Shown: piece after piece, positions 1-7,762 of the stretch | Layout of the letters: the number at the start of each line of letters is the position of its first letter | How positions within the stretch are numbered: the stretch's first letter is position 1 | Assembly: GCA_945787885.1 (NCBI GenBank) | Contig: CALZJF010000020.1 | Span: forward strand, 1 to 38,536 | Reading direction: 5' to 3' | Length of the DNA stretch: 38,536 nt | Source of the DNA: an uncultured Bacteroidales bacterium | Lineage (GTDB): Bacteria; Bacteroidota; Bacteroidia; Bacteroidales; Bacteroidaceae | The notes under the pieces: generated by a model | What the model saw: only the letters and a program-made list of their open reading frames with translations | Databases searched by the model: none | What the model was told of the DNA's origin: nothing | Program-made: the position numbers and the translations under genes

Positions 1-7
1 TTCCCAT
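1..7 (-). CDS. Start of a third AAA-ATPase/PD-(D/E)XK array copy (partial)
   Basis: The first seven bases read, on the minus strand, as ATG GGA plus one base of a third codon. This matches the Met-Gly-Thr start of the two complete copies to the right. The following bases (8-30) closely match the junction between the two complete copies (1634-1656), so the spacing from stop to next start is also repeated. I infer that another member of the array begins here and runs off the left edge. Only two codons are visible, so identity rests on the junction repeat rather than on protein sequence. Confidence 0.5.
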
Positions 8-19
8 AATTTCTGTCTA

Positions 20-1633
20 TTACGCCTTTACCATTCTCTCTATCTTGCAGGCATGTTGCTTGGTCTCCTTGTCGTAGTTGATGCCAACGAGGAGCAAATC
101 GCCTGTGTATTCTGCTATTTTCGCAGGATATTGCTTTCGCTTGATTTGATCGATGGCGGTGTCGGCGGTGTGGTTGAATTTGAGTTCTATGACGAGCGCG
201 GGCTTGGCGACATTGCGGCGAGGAATCATCACAAGGTCGGCATAACCCTTGCCCGTGGCATATTCGCGGTGGATGATGTATTCGTTGCGCGCCCAAATGT
301 AGGCGATAGTCAAGACGCAGGCTAAGGAGTTCTCATCGTTATAGGAGAGGATGCTCGTGTGCTCATCGTGAGCTACGTCAATGGCTTTTGAGACAGCCTC
401 TTCATTGCCAGCGATAGTGGATTCGAGGAGGGCTTTTGAATTTTGTATCGTCCTGGCTAACGGTTCCCACGATGTTGCCTCTATGGCATTGTTCATTTCG
501 TCCGCCACCTCCTTGTTCGGCATATAGCATTCCTGCGCATCTTCATCGTAGGCCAAGTAACCAAGATGTATCAACACGGTCAGCACATCGTTCTTGCTGC
601 GCACGATGTGCATATCATTTTGGAATTTAGTGGTATTCACATACACGCGCTCCCCGGCCAGCATTCGGATGATGTCGTCTTTCAGGCCCTCGAAGTTCAT
701 CTGTATGTAGGTGATGACGGAATCGTAGGCCCCCGTCGTCGTCCAATAGCTGCGACACGAACGCCGCTGCAGGGCCTTCATCACGGAATAAGGGTTGTAG
801 ATAGAAGTTTCGCTGCCTATTTTATAACCGTCATACCACAGTTTCAGACTTTCCATCGAGGCTCCATGCCGTTCTGCCAATGTCTGCACCTCCTCATTCG
901 TAAACCCATAGCAAGAGGCTAAGAAAGCAGGGTCAATCATTGAGTATTCGCAGAAATTGTTCAACGCCGACTCCGTGTTGTATTTCTTAATCGGCAAGAT
1001 GCCCGTGAGATAGGCACCGGCAAATACCTCATCGGAATCCTGCGTCTTGAACAACCGGCGGAGCAGCATGACGTATTCATCCAGGATAGTGGGAGCGACG
1101 GTGTCAGGGTCGCCCTTCATCTTCTGACGCTCAGGAAACTCACGACAAATGGCATCCCATTCGTCGATGATGAAGAAGAATCTTTCGCCAGTGCCATGGT
1201 AAATGGCTGAAAGCACATCCATCAGGTCTGAGTTCTCCCTATATTTTACATCAGGAAAAGCCTCTTTCAACTCGCAGATAATCTTATCCTGCATAGCCCA
1301 CACGATGTTTCTCCTGAGTTCGGGGCGGGCGGTGAAGGAAGTAACGTCCAAATAGAGGACGCTGTATTGATTGAGATACGTCTCGAATGAGGAGTCCTGC
1401 TCAGCCTTTAATCCACGGAAAAGTTCGCGTGAGGAACACGACTTGTCGTAATAGGCACAGAGCATCTTCGCCGCCATCGATTTTCCAAAACGACGGCAGC
1501 GCGTCACGCAACTGTAGCGACTCTCCGTGTCTATCGTGGCGTTGATGAGCGGAATGAGCGATGTCTTGTCCACATACTCATGCCGAACGATGTTGCAAAA
1601 TTCTATATTGCCTCTGTTGATATACGTTCCCAT
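20..1633 (-). CDS. AAA-ATPase-like / PD-(D/E)XK nuclease family protein, copy 1
   Basis: A 537-residue protein with the two-part layout of the AAA-ATPase-like (PF09820) plus PDDEXK_9 (PF08011) family. A degenerate Walker A, RRFGKS, lies at residues 47-52, and a Walker B-like FFFIIDEWD ends at D160 (D157, E158). The C-terminal nuclease-type core shows D466 in GYADLVM, E483-x-K485 in VIELKF and Q496. The family is abundant in anaerobic Bacteroidota and Firmicutes; its function is not established. It begins with ATG nine bases after the stop of the identical-type gene to the right, suggesting one transcript. Residues 1-211 are identical to copy 2, whereas about 228-301 and 366-401 diverge. Nuclease activity is inferred from motifs only. 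Confidence 0.85.
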   Translation of the reverse strand: MGTYINRGNIEFCNIVRHEYVDKTSLIPLINATIDTESRYSCVTRCRRFGKSMAAKMLCAYYDKSCSSRELFRGLKAEQDSSFETYLNQYSVLYLDVTSFTARPELRRNIVWAMQDKIICELKEAFPDVKYRENSDLMDVLSAIYHGTGERFFFIIDEWDAICREFPERQKMKGDPDTVAPTILDEYVMLLRRLFKTQDSDEVFAGAYLTGILPIKKYNTESALNNFCEYSMIDPAFLASCYGFTNEEVQTLAERHGASMESLKLWYDGYKIGSETSIYNPYSVMKALQRRSCRSYWTTTGAYDSVITYIQMNFEGLKDDIIRMLAGERVYVNTTKFQNDMHIVRSKNDVLTVLIHLGYLAYDEDAQECYMPNKEVADEMNNAIEATSWEPLARTIQNSKALLESTIAGNEEAVSKAIDVAHDEHTSILSYNDENSLACVLTIAYIWARNEYIIHREYATGKGYADLVMIPRRNVAKPALVIELKFNHTADTAIDQIKRKQYPAKIAEYTGDLLLVGINYDKETKQHACKIERMVKA

Positions 1634-1642
1634 AATTTCTGC

Positions 1643-3259
1643 CTATAACGCCTTTACCATTCTCTCTATCTTGCAGGCGTGTTGCTTAGTCTCCTTGTCG
1701 TAATTGATGCCGACGAGGAGCAAATCGCCTGTGTATTCTGCTATCTTTGCAGGATATTCCTTCCGTTTTATCTGGTCGATGGCAGTGTCGGCGGTGTGGT
1801 TGAATTTGAGTTCTATGATGAGCGCGGGCTTTTCTACATTGCAGCGCGGAATCATCACAAGGTCGGCATAGCCCTTTCCCGTAGCATATTCGCGGTGGAT
1901 GATGTATTCGTTGCGCGCCCAAATGTAGGCCACGGTCAAGACACAGGCTAAGGAGTTCTCATCGTTATAGGAGAGGATGCTCGTGTGTTCATCATGAGCC
2001 ACGTCGATAGCCCGTGCCACGGCTTGCTCATTGCCAGCGATGGTGGATTCGAGAAGATTCTGCGAGGCAGTAATGGCATCTACGAGCCTCGACCATGAAG
2101 TGTCTTCCACAGCGTTCAGAAATTCATCTGCCACCTCCTTGTTCGGCACGTAACACTGACGCTTGTCTTCATCGTAGGCCAGGTAGCCAAGATGTATCAG
2201 CACAGTGAGAACATCATTCTTGCTCCTCACAATGCGCATGTCATTCTGGAATTTACTGGTATTCACATACACGCGCTCCCCGGCGAGCATTCGGATGATG
2301 TCGTCCTTCAGGCCCTCGAAGTTCATCTGTATGTAGGTGATGACGGAATCGTAGGCCCCCGTCGTCGTCCAGAAACTACGGAAACGCCTGTCCTCAATCG
2401 CCCGCATGACGGAGTAGGGATTAAATATATGCGATGCCTCGCCGATGCGATAGCCGTCATACCAGCGTTCCATATCCTGAATGTCCATCCCGTACTTCTC
2501 GCATAGCTTCTCCACCTCTTCGTGGGTAAAGCCAAGAGAAGTTGCCAGAGTGCCGGGATAAATCATCGAGTATTCCCGGAAATTGTTCAACGCCGACTCC
2601 GTGTTGTATTTCTTGATCGGCAAGATGCCCGTGAGATAAGCACCGGCAAATACCCTATCGGAATCTTGCGTCTTGAACAAACGGCGGAGCAGCATGACAT
2701 ATTCGTCCAGGATGGTGGGAGCGACGGTGTCGGGGTCCCCCTTCATCTTCTGACGCTCAGGGAACTCGCGGCAAATGGCATCCCATTCGTCGATGATAAA
2801 GAAGAATCTTTCCCCAGTGCCATGGTAAATGGCTGAAAGCACATCCATTAGGTCTGAGTTCTCCCTATATTTTACATCAGGAAAAGCCTCTTTCAACTCG
2901 CAGATAATCTTATCCTGCATAGCCCACACGATGTTTCTCCTGAGTTCGGGGCGGGCGGTGAAGGAAGTAACGTCCAAATAGAGGACGCTGTATTGATTGA
3001 GATACGTCTCGAATGAGGAGTCCTGCTCAGCCTTTAATCCACGGAAAAGTTCGCGTGAGGAACACGACTTGTCGTAATAGGCACAGAGCATCTTCGCCGC
3101 CATCGATTTTCCAAAACGACGGCAGCGCGTCACGCAACTGTAGCGACTCTCCGTGTCTATCGTGGCGTTGATGAGCGGAATGAGCGATGTCTTATCGACA
3201 TACTCATGCCGAACGATGTTGCAAAATTCTATATTTCCTCTGTTGATGTACGTTCCCAT
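1643..3259 (-). CDS. AAA-ATPase-like / PD-(D/E)XK nuclease family protein, copy 2
   Basis: Second complete member of the array, 538 residues from the ATG at 3259. An upstream in-frame ATG at 3295 would add 12 residues with no counterpart in copy 1, so the shorter start is preferred. It carries the same RRFGKS, FIIDEWD, YADLVM, IELKF and QIKRK motifs as copy 1. The family is PF09820 plus PF08011. It differs from copy 1 mainly in two internal blocks, giving a mosaic pattern typical of gene conversion or recombination between paralogues. It is the promoter-proximal gene of the array, with a TAnnTTTG element about 60 bp upstream. The cellular role is unknown. Confidence 0.85.
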   Translation of the reverse strand: MGTYINRGNIEFCNIVRHEYVDKTSLIPLINATIDTESRYSCVTRCRRFGKSMAAKMLCAYYDKSCSSRELFRGLKAEQDSSFETYLNQYSVLYLDVTSFTARPELRRNIVWAMQDKIICELKEAFPDVKYRENSDLMDVLSAIYHGTGERFFFIIDEWDAICREFPERQKMKGDPDTVAPTILDEYVMLLRRLFKTQDSDRVFAGAYLTGILPIKKYNTESALNNFREYSMIYPGTLATSLGFTHEEVEKLCEKYGMDIQDMERWYDGYRIGEASHIFNPYSVMRAIEDRRFRSFWTTTGAYDSVITYIQMNFEGLKDDIIRMLAGERVYVNTSKFQNDMRIVRSKNDVLTVLIHLGYLAYDEDKRQCYVPNKEVADEFLNAVEDTSWSRLVDAITASQNLLESTIAGNEQAVARAIDVAHDEHTSILSYNDENSLACVLTVAYIWARNEYIIHREYATGKGYADLVMIPRCNVEKPALIIELKFNHTADTAIDQIKRKEYPAKIAEYTGDLLLVGINYDKETKQHACKIERMVKAL

Positions 3260-3318
3260 AGTAGTATTGCTTCCTTGCAGGAGAGATAAGCCCACAAGAT
3301 GCCATAATAATCGTGCTA

Positions 3319-3326
3319 CAAAAGTA
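3319..3326 (-). promoter_or_regulatory. Probable -7 element for the AAA-ATPase array
   Basis: On the minus strand the bases read TACTTTTG, a full match to the Bacteroidota -7 consensus TAnnTTTG. It lies 59 bp upstream of the copy 2 ATG at 3259. No clear TTTG is seen at the -33 position, so the call rests on one box. Confidence 0.4.
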
Positions 3327-4183
3327 ACAATAAATTCTGAGAAGTCAGCCAGTTGCGAAGAAAAAACTGCTTTTTACGCCCTTTTGCCGCTGCAACCTTT
3401 ATATGGAACGCGAATGACACGAATTGTACGAAGGTGGAGAGTATATGGATTTTGCCAAATATGCCTTGAACCGCAGGTTTGTTGCAGGCAGCCTGCCTTC
3501 TGTCCGTGCCGCACTTCCCATTCTGTTAATGCCCGTCAATAATTCGTGCTCTGTGACCTCATTTTCCCCCATTCCACCCCCCCCGAAACTCCCTGTCCCG
3601 GACGGTCTGCAAGCGCAGTGCCGAGGCGGAAATGCTGGGCTTCGCGCCCCATCCGCAGAACTTCTGCCTCAGAAGTGGTCACTTAGCCCCCTGATAGTCA
3701 TCATTTTTATCCTCAAAAGTCATCATTTTTACAAAAAAAATCATCACTTCCACCCCTGAAAGTGATGACTCGGAAACGAAAATGACGGAGGAATTCAAAA
3801 TATGGAATGTCACCGACTACAACTATGACATATCAGGCAACTGCACTATCCCCAGACTGCACAGGAGGACGCTACGATGTACTCACGCCACGGCCATGGA
3901 AGCGCGCTTTTGAATACGGACGACTGCGGGCGGAACGCCTCCGTCAGCCAGCCGTTCCTGAAGGGAAAGCTGATAGCCCACACCGAAGCGTTTGACATCA
4001 TCCACCAGCTTTCATCAATGCAATACGAGGAGAACGCCCAAGACCATGCAGAGACGTTAATCCCGCACGCAGCCGCACCATGTCACATATAGTCTTCCAT
4101 TACAACAAGAATCCGAAAGGAGGACAAGCAAAGTTCAAGGCTGCATTTTCTGCACTTCCTCTGGCAGACTCCCTGCCACCCGC
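3327..4183. other. Gene-poor region with degenerate repeats, no recognised gene
   Basis: About 850 bp with no coding region I can defend. Short open frames exist on the plus strand (for example 3877-4092), but their translations match no family I know, have no good start context and overlap repeats. They could be decayed remnants. The stretch includes the repeat block at 3640-3790, described separately. From about 3800 to 4180 I see nothing recognisable. Confidence 0.5.
3640..3790 (-). repeat. 22/23-bp intergenic repeat block, locus A
   Basis: On the plus strand, consecutive units of about 23 bp run through 3668-3690, 3691-3713 and 3714-3736, each centred on a GTCATCATTTTT-like core, followed by degenerate units to about 3790. 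The leading segment (about 3639-3667) has the same CTTCGCG ... TCCGCAGA.CTTC.GCC wording as the tail of the block at 32791-32885, in opposite orientation. Near the end TCATCACTT (from 3741) and AAGTGATGA form a 9-bp inverted repeat around a 10-nt loop. This is one of three related blocks in the window. Confidence 0.6.
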
Positions 4184-4837
4184 CTACTCCACTCTGCTGG
4201 CTTTCAACACAAGACGACTCTCGGGTCCACAATTAAAAAGGAGGTCGATCATGGAAAGATTAGGGAGGAATCCGTGGCGCTGGGCGAAAACCTGAAAATA
4301 GGGCACGGGGCGAAACGAAGGGTCGGCATCGGCGGCGAGCTTCGGACGTATGGTCTGACGGAAATCTTCTACCGCATAGCCCTGCCGCCGCAGTGCTTCG
4401 GCATCAATGTACGCCTCGGTGTTGATGCGGATGTCGGGGTGAAGATCGAGGAGATGGAGGATGAGCGCCAGAAGGTCGGCGCTGAAATCTACGAGATACC
4501 GATAGGGACGACGATAGATGGCTTCGAAATCGTCGGCATAATAGCTGAAGAAGGCACTGCGGTCGTAGGCAGAGACGATGGCCTGCCAATGCTGATGGCG
4601 CCAGTTGCCATGATTGCTGATGCGAATGTCGCGCATGGGGGTGCGCGATGTCCCTGCCGCTTCCGTCTCTACGGGAACGGTGAGTGGGAGCGGACCATCA
4701 TCGGCGGCAATGATGCAGCGATTGCGATAGGTCTGCTTCACATAATGGTCCGCCCGCTCTTCTACGATGGGGAGGCCGCTATAGAGCTTCGTAAAATACT
4801 GTATGGGAGGCAGATAGGCAGAAGTAAGGAGTATCAC
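4184..4837 (-). CDS. WbqC-family protein
   Basis: A 217-residue protein opening with ILLTSAYLPPIQYFTKL, the typical start of WbqC-like proteins (PF08889). It has the family's later features: a basic KQTYRNRC segment, a hydrophobic PLPLTVPVE stretch and a C-terminal FNCGPESRLVL. WbqC proteins are linked to surface polysaccharide gene clusters, and the biochemical role is not settled. In Bacteroidales the gene commonly sits downstream of dapB and lepB, as here. The start codon is GTG at 4837, with no better ATG nearby. A strong terminator lies between lepB and this gene, so it may need read-through or its own promoter. Confidence 0.85.
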   Translation of the reverse strand: MILLTSAYLPPIQYFTKLYSGLPIVEERADHYVKQTYRNRCIIAADDGPLPLTVPVETEAAGTSRTPMRDIRISNHGNWRHQHWQAIVSAYDRSAFFSYYADDFEAIYRRPYRYLVDFSADLLALILHLLDLHPDIRINTEAYIDAEALRRQGYAVEDFRQTIRPKLAADADPSFRPVPYFQVFAQRHGFLPNLSMIDLLFNCGPESRLVLKASRVE

Positions 4838-4872
4838 GGGGGAAAGGAAGAGTTTATAGGGCTGAAGGAGAC

Positions 4873-4930
4873 AAAAAAAGCGCGGCGAGGATGTGACTGT
4901 TCGGCAGACAGTGAGACATCCTCGCCGCGC
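4873..4930 (-). terminator. Strong intrinsic terminator after lepB
   Basis: A perfect 15-bp stem pairs 4880-4894 with 4916-4930, and the loop itself contains a smaller ACTGT/ACAGT stem. Seven A's at 4873-4879 become a U-run for minus-strand transcription, immediately after the stem. There is no T-run on the other side, so termination should be one-directional, 29 bp past the lepB stop and before the WbqC-family gene. Confidence 0.85.
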
Positions 4931-4959
4931 GTGATGATTCGAGATTTCTCAGGGAGATT

Positions 4960-6495
4960 CTATTTGATTTTGCTCACCCACTTAAAGCATCTGGAGAAGC
5001 GCAGATGCCCCTCGGTCCAGCCATAATCCTTATCCGTAGAGAGCCAGATGAAGAGGGGCTTGCCGACGATATGGTCTTCAGGCACAAAGCCCCAGAAACG
5101 ACTGTCGGCAGAATTGTCGCGATTGTCGCCCTGCATCCAGTAGTAGTCCATCTTGAAGGTGTACGACTTTGCCTCGTTGCCGTTGATGAAGATGCGTCCG
5201 TCGCGTATCTGCAAATCGTTGCCCTCATAGACGCCGATGCAACGCTCATAGATGGCGATGTTCTCCATCGTGAGGTCGAGGGTCTTGCCGCGTGCGGGAA
5301 TCCAGATCGGACCATAGTTGGCGGTGGTCCAGCCCGTGGTCATATTCAGGGGATAGAGGAGTTCGCCCAGTGCGGGAGCCTGCTCGATGACGCGGCAGAA
5401 CTCAGGATGCTGCTTCAGCACCGCCTTCGTGGCCTTCGTCAGCGGCATGCAGACCACGTTTTCGCCTGCCACATTGCTAAGGTCTTCCTCGGTGATGCCG
5501 TTGTCTCTCATGAAATAGCGGTCGCCCGTCAGCCACTCCGACACATCGCTCATCGTGTAGCCACCCTCTCTGAGATGGGCGGGGGTGAAGCCGCGCAGTG
5601 CGCCCCAGTTTTTCCACTCCACATAGTACGTCTGCTGCGCCAGTTCGGGAGTAGGAAGGGCTTTGCCATTGATATAGACCACATTGTCTTTGATTTGCAA
5701 CGTCTGCCCGGGCTTTCCTACGCAACGCTTCACATAGTTCTCCCGACGGTCAACGGGACGGCTGATGATGCGGCCATACTCTTCGGGATGCTGGGCGATA
5801 TAGCTGCGTCCTGCCTGGTAGATGCCCGCGTAAGCCTCGCGCTGACGGGCAATGGGGAGAGAGTCGGACGGCAAATCGCACTGAAGAATCTGCCGGCCAC
5901 AGTCGTAGCAGAGACGATAGAAGTCGGCACCCTGAGTGTATTCTGCCAAAGTGTCGCCAGCGGGATAGGTGAAGACGACGATGTCGCCCACTTCAACCTC
6001 CTCCAAGCCCTTCACGCGGCGATATTCCCAGCGCGGCCATTCGATGTAGCTCTGTCCGCCACCGAGGAAGGGGGGCATATTGTGCTGAGTCAGGGGCATG
6101 GTGAGCGGCGTAGAGGGAATGCGAGGGCCATAGTTCACCTTTGAAACGAGCAGATAGTCGCCCGTCAGCAGACTTTTCTCTAACGATGAGGAGGGAATGA
6201 CAAAGTTCTGGAAAAAGAACAAATTGAGGAAATAGATGGCTACGCCTGCGAAGATGAGGGCATCTACCCACGACATGATGCCGCGGAAGACGGGATTTTC
6301 CAAGTCGCGCCACCAGCCCCAATTGATTTTATGGCTGATATAGGCATCATAGATGAAGGGAATGACGATGACGCCCCACCAGCATCCCACCCAATAGAGG
6401 AAGGCACAGTAGAGGAGCGTGACGATGAGGAAGGCAGAAGCACCCTTGCGCTGACTGACCGCAGGGTTTTGTTTAGAATCTTTATTGTTGGCCAT
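4960..6495 (-). CDS. lepB: Signal peptidase I
   Basis: A 511-residue membrane serine protease that removes signal peptides from exported proteins at the outer face of the inner membrane (family S26). Hydrophobic segments lie at about 20-50 and 75-95. The nucleophile motif IPSSSLEKSL gives S104 as the catalytic serine by position, and the general-base lysine is K256 in NYVKRCVG. The C-terminal box GDNRDNSADSRFWGFVP is intact. The length is well above the roughly 320 residues of the E. coli enzyme, because of the long insert between the serine and lysine boxes and after the lysine box, a known trait of Bacteroidota enzymes. It follows dapB, with a palindromic element in the gap. Confidence 0.95.
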   Translation of the reverse strand: MANNKDSKQNPAVSQRKGASAFLIVTLLYCAFLYWVGCWWGVIVIPFIYDAYISHKINWGWWRDLENPVFRGIMSWVDALIFAGVAIYFLNLFFFQNFVIPSSSLEKSLLTGDYLLVSKVNYGPRIPSTPLTMPLTQHNMPPFLGGGQSYIEWPRWEYRRVKGLEEVEVGDIVVFTYPAGDTLAEYTQGADFYRLCYDCGRQILQCDLPSDSLPIARQREAYAGIYQAGRSYIAQHPEEYGRIISRPVDRRENYVKRCVGKPGQTLQIKDNVVYINGKALPTPELAQQTYYVEWKNWGALRGFTPAHLREGGYTMSDVSEWLTGDRYFMRDNGITEEDLSNVAGENVVCMPLTKATKAVLKQHPEFCRVIEQAPALGELLYPLNMTTGWTTANYGPIWIPARGKTLDLTMENIAIYERCIGVYEGNDLQIRDGRIFINGNEAKSYTFKMDYYWMQGDNRDNSADSRFWGFVPEDHIVGKPLFIWLSTDKDYGWTEGHLRFSRCFKWVSKIK

Positions 6496-6560
6496 GTGGC
6501 AATAGATGTGGCGATGGATGGTGTATGGGTGGGGTTCTATATAATATTCCCACCGTCAAA

Positions 6561-6724
6561 AAGGTTAATAACTATGGGCTGACGTTTTGCCATCTATTTG
6601 GATTCTTTGCGGCCCAAGCTGCAGGTTGGCTCGGTCACGCAGCTCGCGCTACGCTCTCTCCTTTGACTTGCAGCTTGACCTCGAAGATAATTCCAAAATC
6701 TGACAAGGCTGACTGATAGAACCC
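6561..6724 (-). repeat. Palindromic intergenic element, copy 1
   Basis: An imperfect palindrome filling most of the dapB-lepB gap. A central stem pairs 6616-6626 with 6666-6676 (11 pairs, one G-U). Between them lies the apical hairpin, CGCAGC/GCTACG at about 6638-6653, with one mismatch. The outer arms (TGACGTTTTG near 6590 and CAAAATCTGACA near 6694) are also inversely similar. The element aligns along its length with 17621-17782, and homology to that copy extends left to about 6541. Read in the sense of the flanking minus-strand genes, it carries the shared core GAGCGTAGC...CGTGAC. Confidence 0.75.
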
Positions 6725-6727
6725 GCC

Positions 6728-7492
6728 TTAAACGTCCCAATGGAAGAGGTCGTCGATGGTGAGCCAGCCCGAATGGTCTTGCAGGAACTCTGCTGCCAGC
6801 ACGGCTCCTAAGGCAAAACCCTCGCGAGTGTGGGCAGAATGGGTAATCTGAATGAGGTCGGCAGGGGAATCGTAGGTGACAGTGTGAATGCCAGGCACAT
6901 TGCCGCTCCGCTTGGCATCAATGCGGAGCAGGTCGGCAGGCGTATCGGTCGTGCCCGTGGTGTGGCCGTCGGTTTCGTGTACGAGGCCCTTTGCCCATCC
7001 TACCTTGCGGTCCAACTCTTCGCAAGCCTGCTCTGCCAGCGTGATGGCGGTGCCGGAGGGCGCATCGAGCTTATGGATATGGTGGGTCTCCTCAAGTGTC
7101 ACGTCATACTCGGGGAAACGATTCATGATGCGAGCCAAATAACGGTTGACGGCGCGGAAAATGGCCACGCCGACACTGAAATTGCTACTCCAAAGCAGGG
7201 TCTTACCTTCTTCCTGACATAACTGCTGCATGCGGCTCTTCATCTCTGCGTTCAACCACCCCGTACTGCCGCTCACCACCTTCACTCCGCGCTCCATACA
7301 GCCCAGCACATTCTCAGCGGCTGACTGCGGCGATGTAAACTCTATAGCCACATCGGCAGAATGAAAAGCCTCACTGTCCATCTCCGAACGGCTGTCAATA
7401 TCTACGATTGATACGATTTCATGGCCACGACTCAGGGCTATCGTCTCTATCATATGCCCCATCTTGCCATATCCTATAAGCGCAATCTTCAT
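6728..7492 (-). CDS. dapB: 4-hydroxy-tetrahydrodipicolinate reductase
   Basis: A 254-residue cytoplasmic enzyme of the diaminopimelate/lysine pathway, which reduces 4-hydroxy-tetrahydrodipicolinate with NAD(P)H. The N-terminal dinucleotide fold shows GYGKMG at residues 7-12. The active-site segment is ETHHIHKLDAPSGTA, with H137/H138, K141 and the DAPSGTA loop at 143-149. Length and motifs are complete. It is the first gene of the dapB-lepB-WbqC order common in Bacteroidales, and a good promoter lies 33-64 bp upstream. Confidence 0.96.
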   Translation of the reverse strand: MKIALIGYGKMGHMIETIALSRGHEIVSIVDIDSRSEMDSEAFHSADVAIEFTSPQSAAENVLGCMERGVKVVSGSTGWLNAEMKSRMQQLCQEEGKTLLWSSNFSVGVAIFRAVNRYLARIMNRFPEYDVTLEETHHIHKLDAPSGTAITLAEQACEELDRKVGWAKGLVHETDGHTTGTTDTPADLLRIDAKRSGNVPGIHTVTYDSPADLIQITHSAHTREGFALGAVLAAEFLQDHSGWLTIDDLFHWDV

Positions 7493-7524
7493 AAATGTTA
7501 CGGGAATTTTGAAAAAACTACGCG

Positions 7525-7556
7525 CAAAATTACGTCAAACAAGCCTATTTGCCAAA
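7525..7556 (-). promoter_or_regulatory. Promoter of dapB
   Basis: On the minus strand TTTG (7553-7556) is separated by 20 bp from TAATTTTG (7525-7532), both full matches to the Bacteroidota -33/-7 pattern. The predicted transcript starts about 25 nt before the dapB ATG at 7492. Confidence 0.7.
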
Positions 7557-7614
7557 TCTTTTGCTGATTTTCAAGGGTTTTCGCTCCCTGCCGTGACGAT
7601 ATGAGCCGTATTTT

Positions 7615-7645
7615 TTTGCAGTTTCGCCATTTTCGCTTAATTTTG
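7615..7645 (+). promoter_or_regulatory. Promoter of ychF-lgt
   Basis: On the plus strand TTTG (7615-7618) and TAATTTTG (7638-7645) are 19 bp apart, matching the Bacteroidota consensus. The predicted leader to the ychF ATG at 7763 is about 110 nt. This and the dapB promoter are divergent, with their -33 boxes about 58 bp apart. Confidence 0.7.
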
Positions 7646-7762
7646 CCGCAAAGAAAACAGACGTTTTCACTAAGCCAGATGAGCCTTAAATATGCTGCCA
7701 TGGCAAGAAAACGGAGCTTAAAACCTAACAATCACTGAAAAAAACATAACCTCCTACCTCCA

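Noticed and set aside
3877-4092. 71-codon plus-strand open frame in the gene-poor region
   Set aside because: No family recognised, no start context, and overlapping open frames of similar size in other frames; it could be decayed coding DNA, but I cannot support it.
5005-6144. Long open frame (379 codons) on the plus strand
   Set aside because: It lies wholly antisense to lepB, whose motifs are complete; its translation has no family pattern. GC-rich coding DNA gives such open antisense frames.
7498-7731. 77-codon minus-strand open frame between dapB and ychF
   Set aside because: It covers the two divergent promoters, has an atypical basic composition and resembles no known protein.
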